Shown: positions 7,784 through 16,620 of the stretch, piece by piece | How the letters are laid out: every line of letters starts with the position of its first letter | Numbering within the stretch: position 1 is the stretch's first letter | NCBI RefSeq assembly: GCF_030915505.1 | Contig: NZ_CP133265.1 | Location: forward strand, 2,694,001 to 2,758,000 | Length of the DNA stretch: 64,000 nucleotides | Reading direction: 5' to 3' | Source: Neobacillus sp. OS1-2 | GTDB lineage: Bacteria; Bacillota; Bacilli; Bacillales; Cytobacillaceae | The notes under the pieces: generated by a model | Told to the model about the DNA's origin: nothing | Databases searched by the model: none | Seen by the model: the letters and a program-made list of their open reading frames with translations, nothing else | Program-made: the position numbers and the translations under genes

Positions 7784-8821
7784 ATGAAAGCAACTGCACA
7801 GGCAAATACAAATATTGCTTTGATCAAATACTGGGGTAAACGGGATGAGTCAAAGATCCTGCCAATGAACAGCAGTCTCTCGCTAACCCTCAATAAGTTT
7901 TATACAACGACGACTGTAGAGTTCTGTACATGTCTTTCAGTCGATGTATTTATTATTAATAATCAATTAGCAAATGAATTCGAAATGAGCAAGGTTACCC
8001 GTTTCCTTGATCGAATTAGAGAAATGGCAGGAAAAGATTTTCATGCGGTTGTCAATTCAACGAACCATGTTCCAACTGCAGCTGGTTTTGCTTCCTCCGC
8101 ATCCGGTTATGCTGCCTTAGCAGCAGCGGCAACGAAAGCAATCGGTTTGAATTTAGATCAAAAGGCATTATCTCAATTAGCACGTCTTGGATCGGGTTCT
8201 GCCTGCCGCTCAATCTATGGCGGGTTTGTAGAATGGCAAAAAGGAATAGAAGATGATGGAACAGACTCCTTTGCTCAACCGCTTAAAGGCGGAAAAGATT
8301 GGGACCTTAGCGTCCTTTCTGTGCTGCTTACATCGAAGCCTAAGGAGATATCAAGCAGTGAGGGAATGAAGCGTGCGGTGGAGACCTCCTCCTTATATGC
8401 CCATTGGCTTGATACAGTTGAAAAAGACCTTCTAGTTGCCAAAGAAGCCATTAAGAATCGTGACTTTGACATGCTGGGAAGTGTCGTGGAAGCCAATGCC
8501 CTTAAGATGCATGCAACTACATTTGCATCTCAACCACCCTTTTCGTATTGGAATAGCGCAACAGTTGAGGTAATAAGGGGAGTAAAGAACCTTCGCTCCT
8601 CAGGTATTCAAGCCTACTTTACGATTGATGCTGGACCGAATGTTAAGGTGCTTTGTCAGCCAAAGGATGAGCAGGTGGTCAGGGAGGCCCTGATCCGTAT
8701 ACCAGGTGTACAGGAAATCTATCATTGCCAGCCAGGGCCGGGTATTTCGTATTTGTCTAATTCAGGGAAAAGAGAAATTGCAAACATTCAATCATTCAGA
8801 AATAGGAAAGTAGCAAAATAA
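7784..8821 (+). CDS. mvaD: Diphosphomevalonate decarboxylase
   Basis: 345 residues. Family hallmarks are AQANTNIALIKYWGKRD at the N terminus, NSSLSLTL, the ATP-binding PTAAGFASSASGYAAL near residue 100, and the substrate loop LGSGSACRSIYGGFVEW near 145. It converts mevalonate 5-diphosphate to isopentenyl diphosphate with ATP and needs no iron-sulfur cofactor. A GTGGGGGGTACAG site precedes ATG 7784. It lies between mvaK1 and mvaK2, the order also seen in staphylococci and streptococci. Confidence 0.95.
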   Translation: MKATAQANTNIALIKYWGKRDESKILPMNSSLSLTLNKFYTTTTVEFCTCLSVDVFIINNQLANEFEMSKVTRFLDRIREMAGKDFHAVVNSTNHVPTAAGFASSASGYAALAAAATKAIGLNLDQKALSQLARLGSGSACRSIYGGFVEWQKGIEDDGTDSFAQPLKGGKDWDLSVLSVLLTSKPKEISSSEGMKRAVETSSLYAHWLDTVEKDLLVAKEAIKNRDFDMLGSVVEANALKMHATTFASQPPFSYWNSATVEVIRGVKNLRSSGIQAYFTIDAGPNVKVLCQPKDEQVVREALIRIPGVQEIYHCQPGPGISYLSNSGKREIANIQSFRNRKVAK

Positions 8822-8868
8822 ACTCATTTGCAAGGGTAATGGCCTTGTTTTTGAAGGGATGAAGGATC

Positions 8869-10017
8869 ATGACTTATTCAAGCTATCGTGTGACAGTTCC
8901 GGGAAAACTAGTCATTGCCGGTGAATACGCTGTTCTGGAAAATCAGCAGGCTGTTGTAGCAGCGATTGATCGGTATATGACGGCTACTATTGAACCAAAT
9001 GAAAGAAATGTCCTTTCGCTTCCACAGTTAGGACTCGGGCAAGTATCTTGGGATATAAGTGGAAAATCGGTTTTATTTAGTTTACCAGATCCACGCTTGC
9101 GATTTATTAAAAACGCAATCACCATTGCCTATCAGTATTTGCAGGAGCAATCAGTATCCATAAAGCCATGTCATGTAACCGTAAAAAGTGGCTTAGCGGA
9201 TCGTCTAACAGGGAGAAAATACGGTCTAGGTTCAAGTGCTGCTGTTGTTGTTGCGGTTATTTCCGCCATTTTAAGGTTCCATTGTGAGAGGGAAGAAGAG
9301 GCTCCATCGCTTGATCAAATTTTTAAACTTTCAGCAATGGCTCATTTACAAGCGCAAAAAAATGGTTCTGGAGTAGATATTGCTGCATCTACCTATGGCG
9401 GATGGCTTGTGTATACTCCATTTAATCAAAATTGGCTACGAAATGAATTACTGCATGGGACGAAACTAAGTCAACTCATTGAAAAACCGTGGCCTAATTT
9501 ATCAATTATTCCTATTAAAGCACCCCTACAACTTACATTTTGTGTTGGTTGGACGAAGGAGGCAGCATCGACAGCACCTATGATTAATCAGTTTCAAGCA
9601 TTTCGTAATCGGAATAGGGAAGCTTACTCCCTGTTTTTGAAAGAAAGTTCCCAGGCTGTTGCCAGATTGATTCAAAGCTTTGAGGAAAATGATTGCGCCG
9701 CAGCTATTTCAAGCCTTACAGAAAATCGGAAAGTCCTTAAGCAGCTGGGTAAGGCTGCCGCGATATCCATTGAAACCACAAGATTAATGGACTTATGTGA
9801 TACCGCAGAATCGTTTGGCAGTGGTAAATCATCTGGTGCCGGCGGCGGAGATTGTGGCATTGCCTTCCTAAAAGAGGAAGCCCAAATGGAGGAACTGAAT
9901 AAAGCGTGGCGAAGTATTGGTGTTCAACCAATAGACATGAGGATTTCGGAAATGGGAGCATCTGTAACCGAATATGACTGTGAGCCATCTTTAAAAGAAT
10001 ATTTTGTATGCGTGTAA
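8869..10017 (+). CDS. mvaK2: Phosphomevalonate kinase
   Basis: 382 residues, a GHMP kinase of the Gram-positive MvaK2 type. It shows VPGKLVIAGEYAVLENQQAV at the N terminus, KYGLGSSAAVVVAV near residue 120 and GKSSGAGGGDCGIAFL near 318. It phosphorylates 5-phosphomevalonate to the diphosphate. It ends 101 bp before norZ. No mvaS, mvaA or isopentenyl diphosphate isomerase gene is in the window, so either mevalonate is made from genes elsewhere or it is imported. Confidence 0.94.
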   Translation: MTYSSYRVTVPGKLVIAGEYAVLENQQAVVAAIDRYMTATIEPNERNVLSLPQLGLGQVSWDISGKSVLFSLPDPRLRFIKNAITIAYQYLQEQSVSIKPCHVTVKSGLADRLTGRKYGLGSSAAVVVAVISAILRFHCEREEEAPSLDQIFKLSAMAHLQAQKNGSGVDIAASTYGGWLVYTPFNQNWLRNELLHGTKLSQLIEKPWPNLSIIPIKAPLQLTFCVGWTKEAASTAPMINQFQAFRNRNREAYSLFLKESSQAVARLIQSFEENDCAAAISSLTENRKVLKQLGKAAAISIETTRLMDLCDTAESFGSGKSSGAGGGDCGIAFLKEEAQMEELNKAWRSIGVQPIDMRISEMGASVTEYDCEPSLKEYFVCV

Positions 10018-10059
10018 AAGAGCGCAGGAAGGACATTCTCCCATTGTTGGGGGTATTGC

Positions 10060-10077
10060 TTGTGATTATGTTCACAA
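10060..10077 (+). promoter_or_regulatory. Crp/Fnr-type palindrome upstream of norZ
   Basis: TTGTGA-TTATGT-TCACAA is a perfect inverted repeat and matches the TGTGA-N6-TCACA box known for B. subtilis Fnr. It lies 41 bp before the norZ ATG. No clear -10 sits at class II distance, so it could be a repressing site or serve a weak internal promoter. It differs from the TTGAT boxes further upstream and implies a second Crp/Fnr protein. Confidence 0.55.
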
Positions 10078-10118
10078 TGAAAAAAGCAGCTCTAAATTTT
10101 GAAGAGAGGTGTTAAGTC

Positions 10119-12485
10119 ATGGAAGTTGTAAAAGTGACGAAGACCCAAGGAAAGAAACAAAACCAGGTTAAATACAGTTTAATTAAATCAATCTGTGTCG
10201 CAACGTTATTATTAGTGTTTACCGTGTTATTAGTTGGAGGATACTGGATTTTTAAAACGGAGGCACCAAGACCATTGGTGACCAACGAAAATGGTGAAGT
10301 GCTGTTTACCAAGGATTCCATTAAAGGCGGGCAAGCTGTTTTTCAAAAATATGCCTTGATGGACTATGGCACCGTATTAGGGAATGGCTCATACATGGGC
10401 CCGGATTATACGGCTGAAGCCTTAAAAATCTACACGGAGGGTATGCAAGATTTCTACGCAATGGAAGCGGAAGGAGTTCCCTTTGCAGATCTTTCGAAAA
10501 ATACGAAAGCGGCGATTCGTGAAGATGTAACAAAGGAAATACGAAAAAACCGCTATATCAAAAAGACTGACACACTTGTATTAACAGATGCGCAGGTTAA
10601 TGGTCTAAAACAAGTGAGGAAATATTACCGCAAAGTATTTACGGAAGGTGATGGGTGGGGAATACAACCCAATTTGATTAAGGAAAAAGACCTACCCGTG
10701 AAAAACCGCGCATGGGTAGATGAAGGGGATCAGATCACACAGGTTTCTGATTTCTTTTTCTGGACTGCTTGGTTATCAAGTACCAATCGTCCTCATGATA
10801 CGATTTCATTTACCAACAACTGGCCATATTATAAGGATGCTGGGAATGTGATGAGTTATTCTACCGTTCTTTGGAGTGGCGTAAGTATTACGGTTTTATC
10901 ACTATTCATGGCACTTATCTTGTATGTATTCTATCGGTATCATTTAGGAATGAAAGAGGCCTATACGCCTGGAAATTTCCCGAAAATAGATTTATATAAA
11001 ATACCCGTTACATTGTCGCAAGTCAAAGGCAGTAAATACTTTGTGATCGTCTCGATTCTATTCTTTATCCAAGTCATGTTTGGAGCATTATTGGCACACT
11101 ATTATACAGAACCTGAAAGCTTCTTTGGAATGAAGTGGATTGCGGAATTGCTGCCATTTAGTATTTCTAAAGGGATCCACCTTCAATTGGCGATTTTCTG
11201 GATTGCCACCGCTTGGCTGGGATTAGGTATTTATGTGGCGCCGCTTGTTGGCGGACATGAACCAAGGCGTCAAGGTTTATTAGTAGATATCTTATTTTGG
11301 GCATTGGTTGTATTAGTATTTGGCAGTATGCTCGGACAATGGTTAGGTGTGAAGGGCTACTTAGGTAACAAATGGTTTTTATTTGGCCATCAGGGCTGGG
11401 AGTACCTAGAGTTAGGGAGATTCTGGCAATATATTTTGGCAATCGGAATGATTATTTGGCTTGTTATTGTGTTTAGAGGAATCAGGAGTGCATTAAAACG
11501 AGAAACCGATCGAGGGGGCCTTGTTCATCTCCTCTTTTATGCCTCCATTGCTGTTCCATTATTCTATGGCTTTGCCTTCTTCATCCAACCGGATACTAGC
11601 TACACAATGGCTGACTACTGGCGCTGGTGGATTGTGCATTTATGGGTAGAAGGTATTTTTGAAGTCTTTGCGGTTGTCATTATTGGGTTCCTAATGGTTC
11701 AAATGAAGCTGGTAACAAAGAGTTCAACAATAAAAGCCCTATATTTTCAGATTACGATTTTATTAGGAAGTGGAGTTATTGGGATTGGCCACCATTATTA
11801 CTATAATGGTTCGGCAGAAGTGTGGATTGCTCTAGGCTCTGTTTTCTCAGCATTAGAGATTATTCCTCTTACCTTGTTGATTCTTGAAGCCTATGAGCAA
11901 TACAAAATGCTCCGTGACGGGGGAGTGGACTTCCCGTACAAGTCCACATTCTGGTTCTTGATTTCTACTGCTCTCTGGAATTTAGTGGGTGCAGGGGTAT
12001 TGGGATTCCTAATTAACCTTCCAGCTGTCAATTACTTTGAACATGGTCAGCAGTTAACACCAGCACATGGTCATGCAGCAATGATGGGTGTGTACGGTAT
12101 GTTTGCTATTTCACTGCTCCTGTTCGCACTTAGAAATGTTGTCAATCCTAAGGCATGGAATGATAAGTTGTTAAAGTTTGTTTGCTGGATGTTAAATATT
12201 GGTTTGGCCGGAATGGTCTTTGTTTCCTTATTGCCAATCGGATTTATCCAATTAAAGATCGCTTATGAAAAAGGATACTGGGCATCAAGAGATCCTGGGA
12301 TTTTTTACGGGAAAGAAATTGTTCATAATTTACTCCTATGGAGAGCCGTTCCAGACACGATTTTCTTAATCGGGGTTATTGGGCTAGTCTATTTCTGTAT
12401 TAAAGCGTTCTTCAATCTACGCAAACCAACCCATGGGGAGAACGAGCCTTTGCCGGTAAAAGATTTTACATTGGATGAAGAGTAA
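10119..12485 (+). CDS. norZ: Quinol-dependent nitric oxide reductase (qNOR)
   Basis: 788 residues, the length of single-chain qNOR. An N-terminal membrane helix is followed by a large external domain (residues about 50-250, with GQAVFQKYALMDYGTVLGNG and YAMEAEG) that replaces the NorC cytochrome. The 12-helix NorB-like core follows, with GIHLQLAIFWIATAWLG, WRWWIVHLWVEGIFEVF, GIGHHYYYNG (the FeB histidines) and TPAHGHAAMMGVYGMF (heme ligands). It reduces 2 NO to N2O at the membrane with menaquinol. It follows the mevalonate genes and ends at a strong terminator. The likely job is NO detoxification under low oxygen. Confidence 0.95.
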   Translation: MEVVKVTKTQGKKQNQVKYSLIKSICVATLLLVFTVLLVGGYWIFKTEAPRPLVTNENGEVLFTKDSIKGGQAVFQKYALMDYGTVLGNGSYMGPDYTAEALKIYTEGMQDFYAMEAEGVPFADLSKNTKAAIREDVTKEIRKNRYIKKTDTLVLTDAQVNGLKQVRKYYRKVFTEGDGWGIQPNLIKEKDLPVKNRAWVDEGDQITQVSDFFFWTAWLSSTNRPHDTISFTNNWPYYKDAGNVMSYSTVLWSGVSITVLSLFMALILYVFYRYHLGMKEAYTPGNFPKIDLYKIPVTLSQVKGSKYFVIVSILFFIQVMFGALLAHYYTEPESFFGMKWIAELLPFSISKGIHLQLAIFWIATAWLGLGIYVAPLVGGHEPRRQGLLVDILFWALVVLVFGSMLGQWLGVKGYLGNKWFLFGHQGWEYLELGRFWQYILAIGMIIWLVIVFRGIRSALKRETDRGGLVHLLFYASIAVPLFYGFAFFIQPDTSYTMADYWRWWIVHLWVEGIFEVFAVVIIGFLMVQMKLVTKSSTIKALYFQITILLGSGVIGIGHHYYYNGSAEVWIALGSVFSALEIIPLTLLILEAYEQYKMLRDGGVDFPYKSTFWFLISTALWNLVGAGVLGFLINLPAVNYFEHGQQLTPAHGHAAMMGVYGMFAISLLLFALRNVVNPKAWNDKLLKFVCWMLNIGLAGMVFVSLLPIGFIQLKIAYEKGYWASRDPGIFYGKEIVHNLLLWRAVPDTIFLIGVIGLVYFCIKAFFNLRKPTHGENEPLPVKDFTLDEE

Positions 12486-12528
12486 AGAAGGCATGCATTA
12501 ATAAAGAAGGGGACTGTTCCCACAAAAA

Positions 12529-12567
12529 GACCTTGACTACAACTAGTTGTAGTCAAGGTCCTTTTTT
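12529..12567 (+). terminator. Strong Rho-independent terminator after norZ
   Basis: A 16-bp perfect stem (GACCTTGACTACAACT and its complement) at 12529-12560 is followed by a run of T from 12562. It closes the 5120-12485 operon. Confidence 0.92.
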
Positions 12568-12605
12568 AACTTTGGGAAAAAATAGACCTTCTATCTTGTT
12601 CCGCG

Positions 12606-13220
12606 TTATTTTTGGAATTTTCTTTTATTTTTACTATAAAGGATCAAGAATATGACCAGAAGCACTCCCAAAATAAGATAGACGACATTTGAGTACACAT
12701 CCATATAGCGGGTGATGTCATCCCATGAGGCACCTACTGCCGCTCCTGCATTTACTAAGATCGTGTTCCAAATAAGGGTGCCCATTGTCGTAAACAATAA
12801 AAACGTCCCCATGTTCATCCGAGCCATGCCCGCGGGAATGGAGATCAAACTCCGAATCAGTGGAATCAGCCTGCCGAAGAACACTGCCCAAACACCAAAG
12901 CGTTGAAACCAGGCAATCGCTTTATGTATGTCTTTTTTCGTTAGCCTAAGGATATGTCCCCACTTGTCTACGATTCTTTCGAGGCGATTGGTATCGAGCA
13001 GTAGGCCAATCCGATATAAAACCACTGCTCCTGCAACAGAACCAACCGTTGAAACAGCAATCACGCCGAAGATGCTCATATGGGTTGTCGTGGTCATAAA
13101 GCCGCCAAAGGTTAATATCACCTCAGAGGGAATAGGTGGGAAAATATTTTCTACTGCAATCAAGAGAAAAATCCCCAAATAGCCATATGTATCCATCGTT
13201 TCTGTTATCCAAGCTTCCAT
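12606..13220 (-). CDS. DedA family membrane protein
   Basis: 204 residues from ATG 13220, which follows AAGGGG by seven bases. An upstream in-frame extension to 13295 has no site. Family motifs are ENIFPPIPSEVILTFGGF near residue 22, and FFGRLIPLIRSLISIPAGMA near 115 (the conserved F-x-R-x-[IV]-P-x-x-R). Four to five membrane segments are present. DedA proteins act in envelope lipid transport, including undecaprenyl phosphate and phosphatidylethanolamine flipping, and in membrane homeostasis. It stands alone, convergent with norZ. Confidence 0.88.
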   Translation of the reverse strand: MEAWITETMDTYGYLGIFLLIAVENIFPPIPSEVILTFGGFMTTTTHMSIFGVIAVSTVGSVAGAVVLYRIGLLLDTNRLERIVDKWGHILRLTKKDIHKAIAWFQRFGVWAVFFGRLIPLIRSLISIPAGMARMNMGTFLLFTTMGTLIWNTILVNAGAAVGASWDDITRYMDVYSNVVYLILGVLLVIFLILYSKNKRKFQK

Positions 13221-13546
13221 GTATAGACCCCTTACCTTGAAATGATGATTACTATTTATAGTAAATGAAAAATATGTACAGACTATGACTCTCATTTTAG
13301 AAAAATAATGATTTTAGTCTACCGATTATTTTCTATCAGTAAGATATTTATTTCAGAAGGTTGATTGTGCCCGTGGCACCGACTTTTTGAGGACAACGGT
13401 AACAAATGAACCTTAGGGGGAGGTTTATAAGGCCCCTTTTTTAAATGAATGACATGCATTATGCACTGATACCCAGAAGAGACCCCTTGTAAGGCATGGC
13501 CCATAATGATTAAAATAAGAATAACAACAATTAAGGAGGACGTGAA

Positions 13547-14029
13547 ATGATTGCTTCTATTAAAAAGGTAGAACAAGGGTGGATTGCCCAATTTGAGCGT
13601 CAACTAAACCATTCCGTTGAAGAGACATGGTCCTGGCTTACGGACAATGAAAAACTGATGAAATGGTTCCCTGAACTCCAGGTGGGCGGACTTCAAGAAG
13701 GTGGCTTTATGCAGTTTGATATGCAAAACGGCACCTTTGAGAAACTTTCCATAACAGAGCTTAACCCGAATTCTGTCTTGGAATTTGATTGGTGGGCTTA
13801 TAGTGTTCGTTTTGAAATCATTCCTGAAGCGGAAGGTTGTCAGTTAATCTTGAAGGAAAGAATTGAAACAATCACCGATCATACCCCAAAAGACCTTGCC
13901 GGTTGGCACCTTTGTCTTGACGTCATCAAAGCCCTAATGGACGGCCAAAGTATCGAATGGCGGGCAGAAGAATGGAAGAAATGGTATGAAGAATATGTAA
14001 AGCATGTAAATGCTCTAGGTACAAAATAA
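13547..14029 (+). CDS. SRPBCC (AHSA1-like) domain protein
   Basis: 160 residues with the START-like fold of the AHSA1 group. FERQLNHSVEETWSWLTD opens the domain, then KWFPEL, and a last helix with AGWHLCLDVIKALMDG. An AAGGAGGACGTGAA site precedes the ATG. Such proteins bind hydrophobic ligands in a deep pocket, and the ligand is unknown. The VOC gene follows after 25 bp, so the two form an operon. Confidence 0.8.
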   Translation: MIASIKKVEQGWIAQFERQLNHSVEETWSWLTDNEKLMKWFPELQVGGLQEGGFMQFDMQNGTFEKLSITELNPNSVLEFDWWAYSVRFEIIPEAEGCQLILKERIETITDHTPKDLAGWHLCLDVIKALMDGQSIEWRAEEWKKWYEEYVKHVNALGTK

Positions 14030-14054
14030 TAAGTATTGAGGAGGAATCATAAGT

Positions 14055-14453
14055 ATGGAAAAGGTGATCCCATTTTTAATGTTCCAAGATGGCAAGGCGG
14101 AAGAAGCGATGAATTATTACACATCTCTCATCGAGGATTCTGAAATTACAAGTATTGCTCGGTATGGAGCAAATGAAGCAGGTAAAGAAGGAACCGTGTT
14201 TCAGGCTACCTTCTCTTTAAAAGGGCAAGAATTCTTTTGCATTGACAGTCATGTGAAACACCAGTTTTCCTTCACACCTTCTTTTTCTATCTATGTTACG
14301 TGTGATTCAGAAGAAGAAATTGACCAGTTGTTTCAGAAATTAAGCGAGGGTGGACAAGCTCTTATGCCATTAGGTAATTACGGTTTCAGTAAGAAGTTCG
14401 GCTGGCTAAATGATCGGTTTGGCGTTTCATGGCAAATAACCCTTCCTAACTAA
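14055..14453 (+). CDS. VOC superfamily protein (PhnB/YjdN-like)
   Basis: 132 residues. It opens with KVIPFLMFQDGKAEEAMNYY and has the YVTCDSEEEIDQLFQKLSEG and FGWLNDRFGVSWQI motifs of the PhnB-like branch of the vicinal oxygen chelate family. Catalytic metal ligands are not complete, as is usual in this branch. Function unknown. GAGGAGGAATC supplies the ribosome binding site. It pairs with the SRPBCC gene just upstream. Confidence 0.82.
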   Translation: MEKVIPFLMFQDGKAEEAMNYYTSLIEDSEITSIARYGANEAGKEGTVFQATFSLKGQEFFCIDSHVKHQFSFTPSFSIYVTCDSEEEIDQLFQKLSEGGQALMPLGNYGFSKKFGWLNDRFGVSWQITLPN

Positions 14454-14484
14454 AAATTATTAGAGTGAGAAACCAGCGAAACCA

Positions 14485-14680
14485 AAACAAGCGGAGATTT
14501 TCCTGTTAGATGCAGAATGGAGCCCGATTTGGGGTAAACAAGCGGAGATTTTCCGGTTATGCAAAGGAAAATCTCCCATTTTCACATTTCTTGAGTCCGT
14601 AAACGGAAATACTCCGGCTATTTAAGCTGTTTTTTACTTTATTTTATAATTAAGCGGAATTACTACGACTATTCATCAGA
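14485..14680. repeat. Degenerate 51-bp repeat array with hairpins
   Basis: AGCGGAGATTTTCC starts at 14490 and again at 14541, 51 bp apart. Diverged copies (AACGGAAATACTCCGGCTA and AGCGGAATTACTACGACTA) start near 14602 and 14653, also 51 bp apart. GGAGATTTTCC at 14543 pairs perfectly with GGAAAATCTCC at 14565, giving an 11-bp stem. The array fills most of the gap 14454-14771. No gene is seen there. Confidence 0.65.
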
Positions 14681-14771
14681 TCGGGTGCTTAACCTGATCC
14701 CCCAACCAATAAGTGCAGGCCCTCTTGATCCGTCTTAAACCTCACTAATTCTTTCGGTTGTGTGTAATGGT

Positions 14772-15983
14772 TTATTTCCCTCTGTTGATCTCATTCCTGA
14801 AACGGTCGATTGTTTCTGAAATGCTCATCACACCAAGGTTCCCTTCTTTGCGTTTTCTTAAAGCTACAGATTGATTCGCCACCTCCTGATCACCAATCAC
14901 GAGCATGTAGGGGATCTTTTGCTTTTCCGCTTCTCTAATCTTCAACCCCATTTTCTCTGTCCTGAAATCGACCTCCACACGTATTCCTGCTGCTTCCAAT
15001 TGGGATTTCATATCATTTGCATAATCTGAATGTGAATCTGAAATAGGAACTATTTTTGCCTGCACGGGTGATAACCAAAGTGGAAATTCTCCGGCAAAAT
15101 GTTCAATTAAAATGGCCATAAATCGTTCAACGGAACCATAGATAGCTCGATGTATCATGACAGGACAATGTGGTTTATTATCTTCACCCACGTATGCACA
15201 ATTGAACTTTTGCGGCATTTGAAAATCTAATTGGACCGTTCCGCATTGCCAGCTTCGTCCAAGTGAATCTAAAATATGAAAATCTATCTTCGGACCATAG
15301 AAAGCTCCGTCACCTGGATTTAGTTGATAATTAATATTTTTATCCTTTAAAACAGTTTCCAATGCTAGCTCAGCTTGATCCCAGATTTCTTCTGAACCCA
15401 TGTATTCTTCAGGTCTTGTTGAAAGCTCTACTTTATATACAAACCCGAAGTGGGAGTAAAACTCATCAACTAATGTTAAAACCTTATCAATTTCAGATTC
15501 AATCTGGTCTTCTCGAACAAATAAATGGGCATCGTCTTGCGTAAAGGAACGAACCCTCAAAAGTCCATTTAACGAACCTGAAAGCTCATGCCGGTGCACT
15601 AATCCAAGTTCTGCGAAACGAATCGGCAATTCGCGATAACTTCGTCGTTTGCTGTTGAAAATTAATAAGGCTCCAGGACAATTCATCGGTTTAATCGCAT
15701 ACTTTTGTTCATCCACATTAGAGAAATACATATTTTCGTGATAGTGATCCCAATGACCTGATTGTTCCCAAAGTTCCTGCTTCATCATAATCGGTGTTTT
15801 AATTTCCTGATAGCCAGCCTTTTGGTGCTTTTTTCTCCAAAGATTTTCAAGTTCATTTCGAACCACCATTCCATTTGGTAAGAAAAAAGGCATTCCAGGG
15901 GCCTCTTCCAATGATGTGAACAGTTCCAATTCTTGACCTAACTTCCGATGATTCCTTTTTTCAGCTTCCAATTGATTAGACAT
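14772..15983 (-). CDS. thrS: Shortened threonyl-tRNA synthetase lacking TGS and editing domains
   Basis: 403 residues against about 640 for a usual bacterial ThrRS. It begins almost at the class II catalytic core (MPFFLPNGMVVRNELE). Motif 2 (RFAELGLVHRHELSGSL), motif 3 (IHRAIYGSVERFMAIL) and the zinc ligands Cys102, His153 and His279 are kept. The anticodon-binding domain is complete at the C terminus (VRVEVDFRTEK type). The N-terminal TGS and SAD editing domains are missing. The T-box terminator ends 31 bp upstream and GGGGGAATAAGC precedes the ATG, so the short form is genuine, not a mis-called start. It charges tRNA-Thr and probably cannot clear Ser-tRNA-Thr itself. Confidence 0.9.
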   Translation of the reverse strand: MSNQLEAEKRNHRKLGQELELFTSLEEAPGMPFFLPNGMVVRNELENLWRKKHQKAGYQEIKTPIMMKQELWEQSGHWDHYHENMYFSNVDEQKYAIKPMNCPGALLIFNSKRRSYRELPIRFAELGLVHRHELSGSLNGLLRVRSFTQDDAHLFVREDQIESEIDKVLTLVDEFYSHFGFVYKVELSTRPEEYMGSEEIWDQAELALETVLKDKNINYQLNPGDGAFYGPKIDFHILDSLGRSWQCGTVQLDFQMPQKFNCAYVGEDNKPHCPVMIHRAIYGSVERFMAILIEHFAGEFPLWLSPVQAKIVPISDSHSDYANDMKSQLEAAGIRVEVDFRTEKMGLKIREAEKQKIPYMLVIGDQEVANQSVALRKRKEGNLGVMSISETIDRFRNEINRGK

Positions 15984-16013
15984 GCTTATTCCCCCTGATT
16001 TTTAAAATTGTAT

Positions 16014-16259
16014 AAAAAAAGACCGCGCCCATCCCAACAATAGGGACGAGTGCGGTCGTGATACCACCCTAATTCCAAAAAACACATACTCTAGTGTGTT
16101 TTAAGCTCGAAAAGATAACGGATTTACCGATTACAGATACTCTGGTTGCCCATTTCCCGATAATAGCTCCAAGGTGGTAAACCATTCGTTGCTTCTTCAG
16201 GGCTCCCAGCCATTGACCCTGTTCTCTGGTAAGAATCTGTCAGAATGATTCATGTCCTT
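16014..16259 (-). promoter_or_regulatory. T-box riboswitch, promoter-distal copy (nearest thrS)
   Basis: On the minus strand the leader has the AGAGA-containing stem I, a specifier loop with TTT ACC A (Thr codon ACC, plus positions 16176-16178), the antiterminator T-box AGGGTGGTATCACG at about 16055-16070, and a GC-rich terminator ending in T7 at 16014-16020. Uncharged tRNA-Thr should stabilise the antiterminator and allow thrS transcription. Confidence 0.9.
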
Positions 16260-16289
16260 TTCAACGCCATTCGTATGAAAGGTTTGTAA

Positions 16290-16537
16290 AAATAAAAAAC
16301 CGCACTCATCCCAATGATAGGGACGAGTGCGGTCGTGATACCACCCTAATTCCAAAAAACACATCATCAAGCGTGTTTTTAGCTCGAAAAGATAACGGAT
16401 TTACCGATTACAGATACTCTGGTTGCCCATTTCCCGATAATAGCTCCAAGGTGGTAAACCATTCGCTGCTTCTTTAGGGCTTCCAGCCGATGACCCTATT
16501 CTCTGGTTAGAAAAAATACGAATGACTCATGTCCTTA
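16290..16537 (-). promoter_or_regulatory. T-box riboswitch, promoter-proximal copy
   Basis: This is a second complete T-box, largely identical to the one downstream: same AGAGA region, same ACC specifier (plus 16453-16455), same AGGGTGGTATCACG motif, and its own terminator with a T run near 16290-16299. Two in series give a steeper response to threonine starvation. B. subtilis thrZ is the known precedent, with three. Confidence 0.9.
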
Positions 16538-16620
16538 TCATAGCTTCAATTGATTTCTGATTAATATTGTTGGTAATCTTAATACAAATATTTGAAAAGG
16601 TCAATAGGCAATTTACCTTG

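Noticed and set aside
13319..13603. Minus-strand frame upstream of the SRPBCC gene
   Set aside because: It overlaps the SRPBCC start and its promoter region on the other strand and resembles no known protein.
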